Positions 1-10,101 of a stretch of DNA of 64,000 nucleotides are shown here, piece after piece. Position 1 is the stretch's first letter. Every line of letters starts with the position of its first letter. The translations under genes were made by a program, and so were the position numbers. This stretch comes from Eunapius fragilis. Lineage: Eukaryota > Porifera > Demospongiae > Spongillida > Spongillidae. Where the stretch lies: contig OY811991.1 in the NCBI GenBank assembly GCA_963681505.1, forward strand, positions 816,001 through 880,000. The letters run 5' to 3'. The notes beneath the pieces were generated by a model. The model was not told where the DNA came from. It did no database searches and saw only the letters and a list, made by a program, of their open reading frames with translations.

Positions 1-710
1 ATTATAGGATACCAGTCTGATCATTATAGGATACCAATCTGACCATTATAGGATACCAATCTGATCATTATAGGATACCAATCTGATCATTTATAGGATA
101 CCAGTCTGATCATTATAGGATACCAGTCTGATCATTATAGGATACCAATCTGACCATTATAGGATACCAATCTGATCATTATAGGATACCAATCTGATCA
201 TTTATAGGATACCAGTCTGATCATTATAGGATACCAGTCTGATCATTATAGGATACCAATCTGACCATTATAGGATACCAATCTGATCATTATAGGATAC
301 CAATCTGATCATTTATAGGATACCAGTCTGATCATTATAGGATACCAGTCTGATCATTATAGGATACCAATCTGACCATTATAGGATACCAATCTGATCA
401 TTATAGGATACCAATCTGATCATTTATAGGATACCAGTCTGATCATTATAGGATACCAGTCTGATCATTATAGGATACCAATCTGACCATTATAGGATAC
501 CAGTCTGATCATTATAGGATACCAATCTGATCATTATAGGATACCAATCTGATCATTTATAGGATACCAGTCTGATCATTATAGGATACCAGTCTGATCA
601 TTATAGGATACCAATCTGATCATTATAGGATACCAATCTGATCATTTATAGGATACCAGTCTGATCATTATAGGATACCAGTCTGATCATTATAGGATAC
701 CAATCTGAGC
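1..710. repeat. 22-bp satellite array with higher-order periodicity
   Basis: About 32 tandem copies of a 22-bp unit (attataggataccaatctga plus tc), with AAT/AGT and GATC/GACC variants. A 23-bp variant containing catttatagg recurs at about 89, 200, 311 and 422, giving a roughly 111-bp five-monomer higher-order unit. The array probably lies in an intron of the peptidase gene whose 3' exons follow. Confidence 0.95.
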
Positions 711-842
711 TTGTTAAGTTCGCGTCACTATGGGGGGGAAGATGACCCTGCTCATTAGGTCTGGTATTTCCCAAGGGGACAACCCTGCTCATTAGGTCTG
801 GTATTTCCCAAGGGGATAACCCTGCTCATTTGTATTCTCCAG

Positions 843-2199
843 ATCTTTACATATTCCAATACTGGCAGAGGTACTTACTGTACCAATGCTACCAACAACA
901 TTAGTCCACCTGGTATAAACTACCTTGGTGAGACCTATGGGCCTGGCTCTGCGTGTTTGAACCAGGGGACCAAGGGATGGTCTGTTACCACCTCTGGGAG
1001 AATTTATACACCTGGTCAGTCTGGGGCTGGATGTTATCAGGTATGACATTTATATAGGAGTGAGTTATGGAGAGAGGAGAGGGGGAGGATGATATAGAAT
1101 GTGTGGGTGGATATATATATATATATATACCAGTATAATATGTAAATGTGTGTGTATATATACAGGGTGTTTGCGAAAGAGCACAACGCTTCTATATGAA
1201 TATAATTCCTTAATAGGATTGTCAATCTAAAAATATTTATGAATGTACAATACCCATGTTTAGTCAAATACGAACCACATTATTACAATTCGATTATCTT
1301 TAACAGTTCAAAAGTATCTAATTGACACAATAATTTAAGGCAACCTTTAATTAATGACATTATTTATAAACTGCAGAATAACTTTGATGAACTTTTGAAA
1401 AAGTTGGCCGTTTTACTAGTTAATATTCAAAACAACAAATCAAACTTGAGAATGCTAAATGACCACTACAATTTTAATTAACTTTGAGTTTTAATAGCTC
1501 ACCATTACATAATTCATTACCGAATCAAAATAGTGTTTTTTAATACTGGTCTAATTATTGATGGTCCCATAACTGCTTTAAACTAAAGTTATGGTCTTAA
1601 ATGTTGATAACTCATGATTGAACTTAGTACTTGAAATCAGTGCTATTCCACTGCAATGCATATCTTGCGTTACTTATTAGTAGTTATTAAAATCAATATC
1701 TCTAATCATAATCTTGAATAACTGTTAATAGAGGGCTTTGAATATTTTGATTTATGGGGTTTTTGATACAATGACTTAACCGATTACAATAATAATAATT
1801 GATATCGAATTGGATTGTTAGTAATTGGCTAACTACTGCAACATATGTTAAAGTAATGAAGAGCAGTTAATTAATTTTAATCCTGAGTTATAGTGATTTA
1901 AAAGTGTCAAGGGACGTAGTGCATATTATAAAATTTTCCAGAATGGAGCATCAAAGTTGACACTTGCAATTAAAATATCCACATAATTAAAATTTCAGGT
2001 CACTGTAAGCCCGTGATTGACAGACTAATTTCCACTGCGTAATAAAGAATTTGTAGGTTTCTGTTAGAATGTGAAATTATTTGAAAACATGCGCTAGGTC
2101 CCTTTTTGCTGCCTCAATCCCATATTTAAATGTGTATATAGTATATATGTATGTGTGTGTACCTGTATGTGCAAATGTGTGTACATGTGTATGTGTGTG

Positions 2200-2238
<39 letters not shown>

Positions 2239-2884
2239 TACACTCTGTACTACTACTTACAGTTCACCACATTTGCAAACAAGACAAGCAAAGTTACTGT
2301 CCTGGGAAAAGACTACTTTTGCACAACAGTGGGTCAGCAGGTACTGTCACACCCCTCCCACACACACACACAGATTGTACGCACACTGATCAATACAATA
2401 CACACACACACACACTGTTAAATTACTCATGTGCTTGATCCCTTTAGATAAACATTGATACGACAGTGAACAGTGTGAGGTACCAAGGGTCACTGCTCTG
2501 TCCTGCTGTACTGGTAAGCCAAGAACACCACTGGTATAGCCCTCGCTAACGTGCTGCCGTTATTCTCCCCTCACACCACACTGCCACACCCACAACCTCA
2601 CCATCACCTGCTCACTACTGTCTTGTATGTACTGCCACACCCACCCACCTCATCTTAGCCGACAGGTTTGTGGGTATAATCTGTAGTGTCCGAAGTTACA
2701 TGCATATAACATACACACACACACATACGTATGCACATATGCAAACATGTCAATACAATATGCCTATGATTCTACACATACAGGATCTATTAGTGCTCCT
2801 GTTGTTGGGTCAGCTTCTCACGTCCATAGTGGAGTACCAGTGTCCCTTATTTGGGTCATGGCCTTGGCACTGTATCGTGTATAG
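843..2884 (+). CDS. Leishmanolysin-like metallopeptidase (M8), C-terminal exons only (upstream paralogue)
   Basis: This is the 3' part of a gene that continues off the left edge. It parallels the last exons of the complete peptidase gene at 8.6-19.4 kb. Exon 843-1040 encodes 66 aa starting [13 protein letters not shown]. Exon 2263-2340 encodes 26 aa ending CTTVGQQ. Exon 2448-2513 encodes a piece with GSLLCPAVL. The last exon starts near 2784-2793 and encodes APVVGSAS followed by a hydrophobic tail (SLIWVMALALYRV) and a TAG stop at 2882-2884. That tail looks like a GPI-anchor signal. All internal exons are phase 0. The splice into the last exon is uncertain; a tiny exon near 2664-2680 (VCGYNL) may lie between. 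The catalytic domain is outside the window, so activity cannot be judged. The 5' half of the first visible exon is identical to that of the downstream gene. Confidence 0.75.
1925..2092. repeat. Degenerate dispersed repeat, copy A
   Basis: An AT-rich stretch inside an intron. It shares an ordered series of matches with 31945-32112 (gagcatcaa, tgacacttgca, cataatt, then ataatttgaaaacat-like text). It looks like two old copies of one interspersed element; no ORF or terminal repeat is visible. Confidence 0.5.
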
Positions 2885-3712
2885 ATGTGTGTGCCTCTGG
2901 CTGAAGCTATGGAATGGATTGTATAGTAGGTGTATTGTGTGTTCGGTAGGTAGTGGTATGTATCATGCTATCTATCATTTGTTTGAATTAGAGTTATATA
3001 ATATAAATCATCTACTTATATGTTAGCCCTGAAAACAAAAACACCTCTTAAAAAATATATTAAAAAGTTCAGCACAGGGAGGATGGATGGAGGACAGCCA
3101 CTGAGAGGTGCTGCAACTAGCAACTCCCCCTCCCCCCACCCCCACCCCCACCCCCACATACGTCTCTATTGTGACAGGCCAGTGGACCTCTGCCTTGATT
3201 ACCTGCAGCACCAACTAGCATGGTGGACTGTACTATGATTTTCTCCTCCCAGCAGGCCCCTAGTGATGCCATGGTCTAGCAAGGTTGCCTCTACTATTGG
3301 AACTGTTCCATGTCTTCTGGGAGTTGAGTTTTGTGTCCTGGGGAGGCCGGGGTTTTTTGATGGCCCTGTGGCCGCATAATGGTAGCTGAGCAATGACGGC
3401 CGGATCCAGGATATTGTGGTCCTTTTAATGAGTTGTGTGTGTGAGATTGCACATATTTTGACTCCTGACAGCACTCGTATACTACTCCTGACAGTGTGTG
3501 TAGGTGGGCTATTGTAGGTGGCTAGTATAGATGCCTAGTGTGTATATCTAGTGTGTAGATGTCTAGTGTAGGTGACTAGTGTGTAGGTGGCTAGTGTAGT
3601 GGAGTGTAGGTTTTTATTGGGAGAGCACCCTTTTTAAATCCATGGGTACTACCTCTGTGTAAAGTGTTCACATTGTGCCAGGATGGCTGGCTTGACAGCT
3701 AACATTTCCACA
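2885..3712. other. Intergenic, no gene recognised; short GTAG-type minisatellite
   Basis: I see no convincing coding sequence here. 3480-3612 is a degenerate minisatellite built on taggtggctagtgtg. A short C-rich (cccca)n tract sits at 3127-3157. Confidence 0.6.
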
Positions 3713-3730
3713 CAAGTGTTGTATAACCAT

Positions 3731-3914
3731 TATCGCGCAACATCTAAGCTATAGATTCAAAGCTGGGGCCCCCTATGGGGGAGCGTACAACGCTCCACAT
3801 AACCCTTTGCTGGGGTCGAAGGGGGTACCCCGCCCCAGCAAGGAGTTGTGAGGAGCGTTGTACCAGTAGCTTTGAATCTCCATTCGTTGTAACTATGTTG
3901 CGCGACAATTATCA
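3731..3914. mobile_element. Foldback/MITE-like element
   Basis: About 184 bp with inverted ends: attatcgcgcaacat plus gattcaaagct on the left, agctttgaatc plus atgttgcgcgacaattat on the right. An inner inverted pair follows (acaacgctccacataac against gttgtgaggagcgttgt). It could fold into one long hairpin. No ORF is present. Confidence 0.65.
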
Positions 3915-3954
3915 GGGGATGGCACGTGATCCGAGCGTGGAGTTGAGTTAATAT

Positions 3955-4063
3955 GTGACTACGTCTAGTTAGTCTCGCAAGCCAGGACGTACGGAGGACT
4001 GGGCTCCTCCTGCTTACGTCGTACGTCCAATAACTAAGTACGTCTGGCTTGCGAAACTCGTCA
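3955..4063. mobile_element. Foldback/MITE-like element
   Basis: About 109 bp bounded by gtgac...gtcac. The subterminal inverted repeat is tcgcaagccaggacgtac against gtacgtctggcttgcga. It is non-coding and differs from the neighbouring foldback. Confidence 0.6.
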
Positions 4064-4096
4064 CAGGCTAAAGGTAAAATTTAGCAGCTACAACTT

Positions 4097-4257
4097 TACC
4101 CAAGGAAAAAAAATTATGCACGGCATCTTGCAAATAATCATGCAAAGATCATGCAACGTCTTGCATCGCACGTGAAAGATTACGGGTAGAGTACGGATTG
4201 GTCCGAAAAACATGCACGAATCATGCTAGAACGTGCAAGATTTTTTCCCTTAGGTAC
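4097..4257. mobile_element. Foldback/MITE-like element
   Basis: About 160 bp. The left end acccaaggaaaaaa with downstream atgcacg is mirrored by cgtgcaagattttttccctt on the right. The interior is rich in catgcaa/ttgcatg words. No coding potential. Confidence 0.55.
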
Positions 4258-4714
4258 GGTGGCCCAGATCGCGTAACAAACAGAGCATACACTGTGTAAG
4301 AAGGGGTGTTATACTAATGCGTATATACACATCGTTATACTCAAATATGCTATACGATCTATTGTATAACAATTGTAAACGCCTTTGTTGACATAAGTCA
4401 TGAGATGCGTACATGCTTTGTATAATCCCACTAACAAGTTGTGTAAAACATTTTGAGTGATTATATGTTATACATGACGAAGTATTCGCATGTTTTATAC
4501 CACATGTATACATTATGTGGTCTACGATGTATACACCATGTGAAAAACATCATCACCACATTATGTGTAGTATTCACATGAGTATAACAGTATGGTTGAA
4601 ATCAATTCAAACCCGTTAACTGCTGTCCGGCTGCGATCATGAATGCTGAAGCACTCTTGCATGTACAAGTTGGCCCAAGGCGGAAAGTTAGACTCACATG
4701 CAAGCCATACCTTT

Positions 4715-4771
4715 AGGCCGTCAATTAAAGTTTAGGAAAAAACTTTTTTCCTAAACTTTAATTGATGGCCT
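4715..4771. repeat. Near-perfect palindrome, with a related half copy at 4893-4935
   Basis: The arms, aggccgtcaattaaagttta with ggaaaaaa and its complement, differ at about one position over 28 bp. At 4893-4935 a third half copy (ttttccctaaactttaattg) is followed by the same ggcctggg(g/a)acgaggc flank. This suggests a short inverted-repeat transposon family. Confidence 0.65.
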
Positions 4772-4935
4772 GGGGACGAGGCTAGAGGCAGACCGGATAT
4801 GAGTTAGTTTACGGAAAGGTTTACAAGCTAAGTATACGATTACGTGGTAATGGCCAGCGCATGCGCACTAACATAGTTGCAATAGTACCAGGCTTTTTTT
4901 CCCTAAACTTTAATTGGCGGCCTGGGAACGAGGCC

Positions 4936-5643
4936 AGCCGAACTTGTGTCTTAAAACAGGGAAAGTCTGAAAACAAGACTGAAGTATTCATCCACCAGCC
5001 TTCGCGATGGTCTGAAACTGAACGAGACAGACTAATTAAATTAACAATAAATTATTCCACTTGAATTTGTTTTACCATGATTCAAGACCGTAATGAACCA
5101 ATTATTTCAATTAGAGTGGTCCTTGAGATGGTGAACACAAATGTCTGCATCAGTAAGTGGTACTGGTTGCACAGCAATGCACTCACGTTTCGAATATGAA
5201 GTAAGGAGAGAAGGTTTGAAGGAGAGTGGTCCTAGTCCTGGGGTCTCCAGAGGTTCTGTTCCGTAGTATCAATTGGGCACAACACCAGATAGCAGCCATA
5301 AGAAGCTCCAACTCGCATACTCAGAAACATTTTTATCCTCCTTGATCTAAATAAGTAATTTGTAAGATACTCAAGCCGGCTGTAAGTTGAAACCCTTCAA
5401 AATGTGTGTTTAGGAAGGGAGCGCTACATCCTCCACTGCCGCCCTTAGAGCTAGTCTGTATAATGCAAATTCAAACCTGTCCTGTATATATTAATGGACA
5501 GTTCCTAAATAAATGCGCTATTGTAGGTTTGATAAGTCAATGCATTATGTCAAAATAACACACAATGCGCGTACACACAATATAGATTTGAACACAAATC
5601 ATTATGTAACAAATAACTCATCCTATGAGAACAGGATGAAATC
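4936..5643. other. Intergenic, no gene recognised
   Basis: Short ORFs occur, for example a 67-codon plus-strand frame ending at 5064, but none shows a recognisable domain or splice context. Confidence 0.5.
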
Positions 5644-6126
5644 TCAAGTGAGCGACAGAGCGCGAAATGTAGACAAAAACACATCCTCATCAACAGTGGA
5701 AATATCAGCTATTTCTGTAGCTAGATCCTGTAATTGATCCAACATTTTTGTCTTGGCAACATCAGTTTTTTTTTCAGAAACAGCAGAGAAATCCAAGAAC
5801 GATACTTTAATTTTCTTCCCATGACGGTAATAGCCAATGTTAGCCAAGCGTATATCATCATGACAAAAACCATATGAAGAGAAATCTTGAATAGCACTTT
5901 TTACAAGAGTAAGAAGGTTATGTTGCATTTTCAATCTGTTGCATGACAATAGATAGGGCATAACAATGGCATGCTTGTTCTTCATCAAAGTGACGACACG
6001 TGATGATTTAAACCCAATTCTTTGCCAAATACGTGATTCGTTTTGTGCTTTATCCCTATTGTTATCTCTACGAAATTTCAGAGCACACACTAACAGTTCC
6101 GAGCACATGAATCCTCCCGTGCCCAC
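5644..6126 (-). pseudogene. Kinase-like domain fragment, probably decayed
   Basis: The open frame reads as the core of an atypical protein-kinase fold. A glycine-rich start (GTGGFM) is followed by CALKF (VAIK-like lysine), a catalytic-loop-like HDDIRLANI and FLDFS in the DFG position, with about 160 residues in all. The C-terminus is a clean stop after ALSLT. There is no good start. Upstream in this frame is a stop (TAA) with no acceptor between it and the glycine loop. A different frame (ATGGCGTGGGCACGG) runs into the region, which suggests a frameshift. I infer a pseudogene or a retrocopy of a kinase-like family. Substrate and role are unknown. Confidence 0.5.
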
Positions 6127-6970
6127 GCCATTATGTTAAAGGCATGGCGGCAACTAAATCCAAGGCATTGTCTGATCTGGAAACAGAAAACAAACATTAG
6201 TTTAAGTGATGTAGAGCAACCATATCTTGAATGAATGTAATTAACATGCAGTTATGCCAAGGTGGGAGGTTTTAAAGGGAGTGGAGGGACGAAGGGAGCG
6301 TTGTAGTAGTACACGGACAAATTTTGCAGATTCCAATGTTTATTTTTTTGTCTTGACTGTTGTCCTTCGTTCAGTTGAATTAGGTAACAAAACAGTTTGC
6401 ATTGTATAGAACATTTTGTAGGGTTTGTGCACGTCCAAGAAAGCACTGGCATTGGGCTAACAAAAGCATTTCTGCATTAATTGGTACATTAATTGATTCG
6501 TTTTCAGCCATTAAAGCTAGAAAAATCGCTTTTCATACATAAGGAATGTAAATATTCATTATTGTCATGTATTCATTGATGTTTACGTTACGCGTTGTGT
6601 CTCAAGCTGCAAACGTGGATGAGCACGCATGCAATATTGAAAGGGATTAAGTTAATTTTTTTCCCCCAGACCACCCTCGAGCGAGGTTGGAAGGGCCGCC
6701 ACCAAGACCTTTTTAGCATAGGGCCGCCAAACATCTAAGGCCGGCCCTGGTCCTGGTGAAATAAGTTACTAGTTTACTAGCAAAGTGAAGAGGAGATAGG
6801 AAGTCACTGGTTTCTATCGTGCAAAAAAAAAAAAAAAAAACAAACATACTGCGCTGCTTAACTGTAAAACTAGCTCGGCAGGATTCATATAAAAGTGCCA
6901 TCGGGCTGGGTACGAGACTAAAGGTTATTGTTTGTACCAGTTATTAAAAGTAATTAATTCACGTGCCGAT
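6127..6970. other. Intergenic region upstream of the cycloisomerase gene
   Basis: No gene is seen. A poly-A/T tract lies at 6823-6841. A segment near 6735-6748 (taaggccggccctg) resembles the terminal sequence of hAT-type elements. The stretch 6850-6970 should contain the promoter and 5' UTR of the gene starting at 6971. Confidence 0.45.
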
Positions 6971-7783
6971 ATGCAGTTCAAAGCAGAGCACAAAAGCAAG
7001 GCGTTTGGAGAGAATGTTATTCTTGTATACAGCCCATTCTGGATTGGACTGATGATCATAGTTGTCATCAGGCGATGGTACGAGGCGTTCACACCCAACG
7101 ACTACCTTCTTTTCAGCATCGGGCTCGCCCTCCCTTGCATAGCTCTGCCCCTCGTTTTCGCCGATCCCGGAGAGAAACGGATTCCGCTTTTGCAGCGTTA
7201 TGTCGTCAAAGCCAACGTGTACATTCTCGTCATCGGTTACCTCGGCAACTATTTCCACACCCACTATTTTTTCAAGATGATGGATGTTGCGTACACTGGA
7301 CCGTTGGCCCCGGGGGCCGGGGTTGATTTGAATGACGTCCCCGTCAGTATGTACTTCATGACGCACGTCTATTTCATGTCGTATCACGCGTTTCTCACTC
7401 CGCTGATACGCGCAGTGCGAACGTATTTCGCCAAATACGGCACCATAATACAGACCGCTGCCATAACAGTGTTCGTCCTCGCTTCTGCGTTTGCAGTTGC
7501 TTTTGCCGAAACCTGGACGATAGCTTCCTTTCCTTATTACACATACGCCAGCTTCTATGACATGCTTACCAAGGGTTCAATGCTGTACGGAACGTTCTTT
7601 GTGGTAACGTTTCCATCTTTCTCCAGGCTGGACGAAGACGCGAAGGACTTGTGGACCGTGAAGAGGGTTATCACTGAAGCCCTCGCCGCTATGATGTTGG
7701 TGATTGTAGGTGGTGACCTGTGGAGGCTCGTATTCATACGATTTGGATGGCTGAAAAGCTCTGTGGCTATACTGGGTGAATGA
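6971..7783 (+). CDS. CPI1: Cycloeucalenol cycloisomerase (CPI1-type), intronless
   Basis: A single uninterrupted exon of 270 aa, close to the plant enzyme's length (about 280). The family opens the 9,19-cyclopropane ring of cycloeucalenol to give obtusifoliol in ER membranes, in sterol synthesis through cycloartenol. Family blocks I recognise, in order: GENVILVYSPFWI, a loop with RRWYEAFTPNDYLL, VKANVYILVIGYLGNYF, HTHYFFKMM, MTHVYFMSYH, ETWTIASFPYY, KGSMLYGTFFVVTFPSF, RLDEDAKDLW and a final AALMMLV-like segment before DLWRL. Several hydrophobic helices give a polytopic profile. ATG 6971 is the first in-frame ATG. Every other multi-domain gene in the window is split by introns, so this intronless gene stands out. 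That fits lateral or retro-origin but does not prove it. Confidence 0.85.
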   Translation: MQFKAEHKSKAFGENVILVYSPFWIGLMIIVVIRRWYEAFTPNDYLLFSIGLALPCIALPLVFADPGEKRIPLLQRYVVKANVYILVIGYLGNYFHTHYFFKMMDVAYTGPLAPGAGVDLNDVPVSMYFMTHVYFMSYHAFLTPLIRAVRTYFAKYGTIIQTAAITVFVLASAFAVAFAETWTIASFPYYTYASFYDMLTKGSMLYGTFFVVTFPSFSRLDEDAKDLWTVKRVITEALAAMMLVIVGGDLWRLVFIRFGWLKSSVAILGE

Positions 7784-8092
7784 ATAAGCGTTTTCCCCGG
7801 CCTGTAGGTGTACAGTGTAGGTTTGACGAATCATTTTAATATGTGCGTGACGTACTATTAATTATACTTGAACATAAAACAATACAGACATAGGGCTCCA
7901 TCCTATAAAGGGTAGCTGAAGCAACTGGCCCAACCAGGCAGGTGCTCAGAATACATTCGTGAAGGTCATGCGCATGTTAAATGATCGACTTTGGCTTAGA
8001 AGAGGTAATAGCAATTAAGCCGTGATACCAACTGGGCAAAACACTTAACGCCTTCCTGGCCCCATTCACGGCTGTACGCCTCAACAACCATG

Positions 8093-8412
8093 GGGGTGCA
8101 CACCCAGCCAAGCCCCCCACACCACAGGGATGCACACCCAGCCAAGCCCCCCACACCACAGGGATGCACACCCAGCCAAGCCCCCCACACCACAGGGATG
8201 CACACCCAGCCAAGCCCCCCACACCACAGGGATGCACACCCAGCCAAGCCCCCCACACCACAGGGATGCACACCCAGCCAAGCCCCCCACACCACAGGGA
8301 TGCACACCCAGCCAAGCCCCCCACACCACAGGGAAGCACACCAAGCCACGCTCTCCACACCACAGGGATGCAAACCCAGCCAAGCCCCGCACACCCAGCC
8401 AAGCCCTCCCCA
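8093..8412. repeat. 34-bp minisatellite
   Basis: About nine copies of a 34-bp unit containing gatgcacacccagccaagcc followed by ccccacaccacagg. The first seven are nearly identical and the last two degenerate. It lies between the cycloisomerase gene and the peptidase start. Long ORFs on both strands here are repeat artefacts. Confidence 0.95.
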
Positions 8413-8608
8413 CACCAACTGTCTAATGCGGAGCGGGGAGAACCTGACATCAATTTTTTGTATGACTTTCCCTTATTAAGTACGTTACGTGCATTTGGGC
8501 CTGGATACGAGACTACATTCTCTTCTTTATTCTGACGTGTCAGTCATTTGGCGCAGGGAACATGACATCATTTACACTTATAGCCCATTTTAGATATTGT
8601 ATAGCGGA

Positions 8609-10054
8609 ATGATGGAACGCTGGACACGTATGCTTCTCTTCATGGCGGTGGCCACCTCCGCCGTACGCGGGGCTGCCGTGCTCTGCCAGCACAAAGACGA
8701 CGTCGAGAATGTGAGGCCAATATCCGAAGTAGAAGACAGACGTGAACAGCTTTCCTTTGCAGGCCGTGCACGGGGTCTACCTCGAACCGCACCAGCACGT
8801 ATCCAAGAGAGCCGCCAACCAACCTATCCGGATCAGTGTGTTTTACGATACGACTGTCAACCAGCTGTACGTTTAATAGTTGCCACAGCAGACCATAGTG
8901 GTATTTTGATTAATTCGATCTCGTTCCCAGTCAGACGGTCATCCAGAGCAGGATAATGGTTTGTGGTATTATACAACTTGGCAGGTGTTAGTTATGTGGC
9001 TACACTTCCCCTCTCATATTAGACCATCATGCCTCAACTTACCTCCTTCCTAAGTCAGACACTTCAGGTAAAGCCAGTTGGAGTGCCTATATTGTTGGAC
9101 AGGTTAGCTCTATTTATTGCCCAATGTGCACATGAACTATGTTACCTTGCACCACCCATCCCTCCTCCCTGCTCACAACCTCCTTTCCTTCCTCCTCCCA
9201 CCATCCCACCCTCCATCCCATCCCCATCTCATCACCCTCTATCCCTCCTTCCCTCTCAGGCAATGCTCCACAAGTTCCTTCACAGTTATAAATGGACTCC
9301 GCTACTGTATTGCCACCTGCCGCACCACCACAACCTGTGGCCAGGCTACAGTTCCAGATAATCACCTAAGTGTAAGTGGGTGTGGTTAATACAGTGTGTG
9401 TGTATGTGTGTGTGTGTGTTTGTGTGTGTATGTGTGTGTGCATATTCTGCAGTGTAAGTGTTATGTGTGTCTTAGGTAGGTGTTAAGGGCAATTTATTTG
9501 TCCTGCTAACATAATTATAAGTTGAACTTCTGCCTGATGTTGGCATTATGTGTGTGGTGTGTGTGCTCACATGAGGTAGTGCATGTGTGTGTGCTCATGT
9601 GGGTGTGTGCTCACATGAGGTAGTGCATGTGTGTGTGTGTGTGGTGTGTGTGCTCATGTGAGTGTTTTTCTACGTGCATGTGTGTGCACGTGGGTAGTGT
9701 GGGTGTGTTCCTATGTGTGTGTGTGGAGTAGTGCACGTGTGTGTGTGCTCATGTGGGTGTGTTCCTATATGTGTGTGTGTGGTAGTGTGTTCATATGATG
9801 TGTGTGTATATTTCTTTACCTGCAGGTTTGCAGACAGTGCAACAGTGGAAACACCTGTACCCAGTCTGGTACCAATGGAACAGGAGTAGCCAACACAGAC
9901 TTTGTCTTCTATGTGTCTGCCACCAGTACCTCTCCATGTGGTTCAGGAACAGCTGGTGGCCCCACTAGTATAGCCTTTGCTACATACTGCCAAACTGAAT
10001 CATCCCTTGACAGGTAAACTGGTGTATGTATGTATGTATGTATGTTTGTATGTA

Positions 10055-10101
<47 letters not shown>

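Noticed and set aside
1-710. CRISPR-like regular repeats
   Set aside because: There are no unique spacers between repeats; monomers are directly tandem, so this is a satellite. The same applies to the 40-bp array at 46693-47455.
8090-8535. Several overlapping long ORFs on both strands (His/Pro/Gly-rich)
   Set aside because: They are translations of the 34-bp minisatellite, open in several frames at once; no start, splice or family signal.
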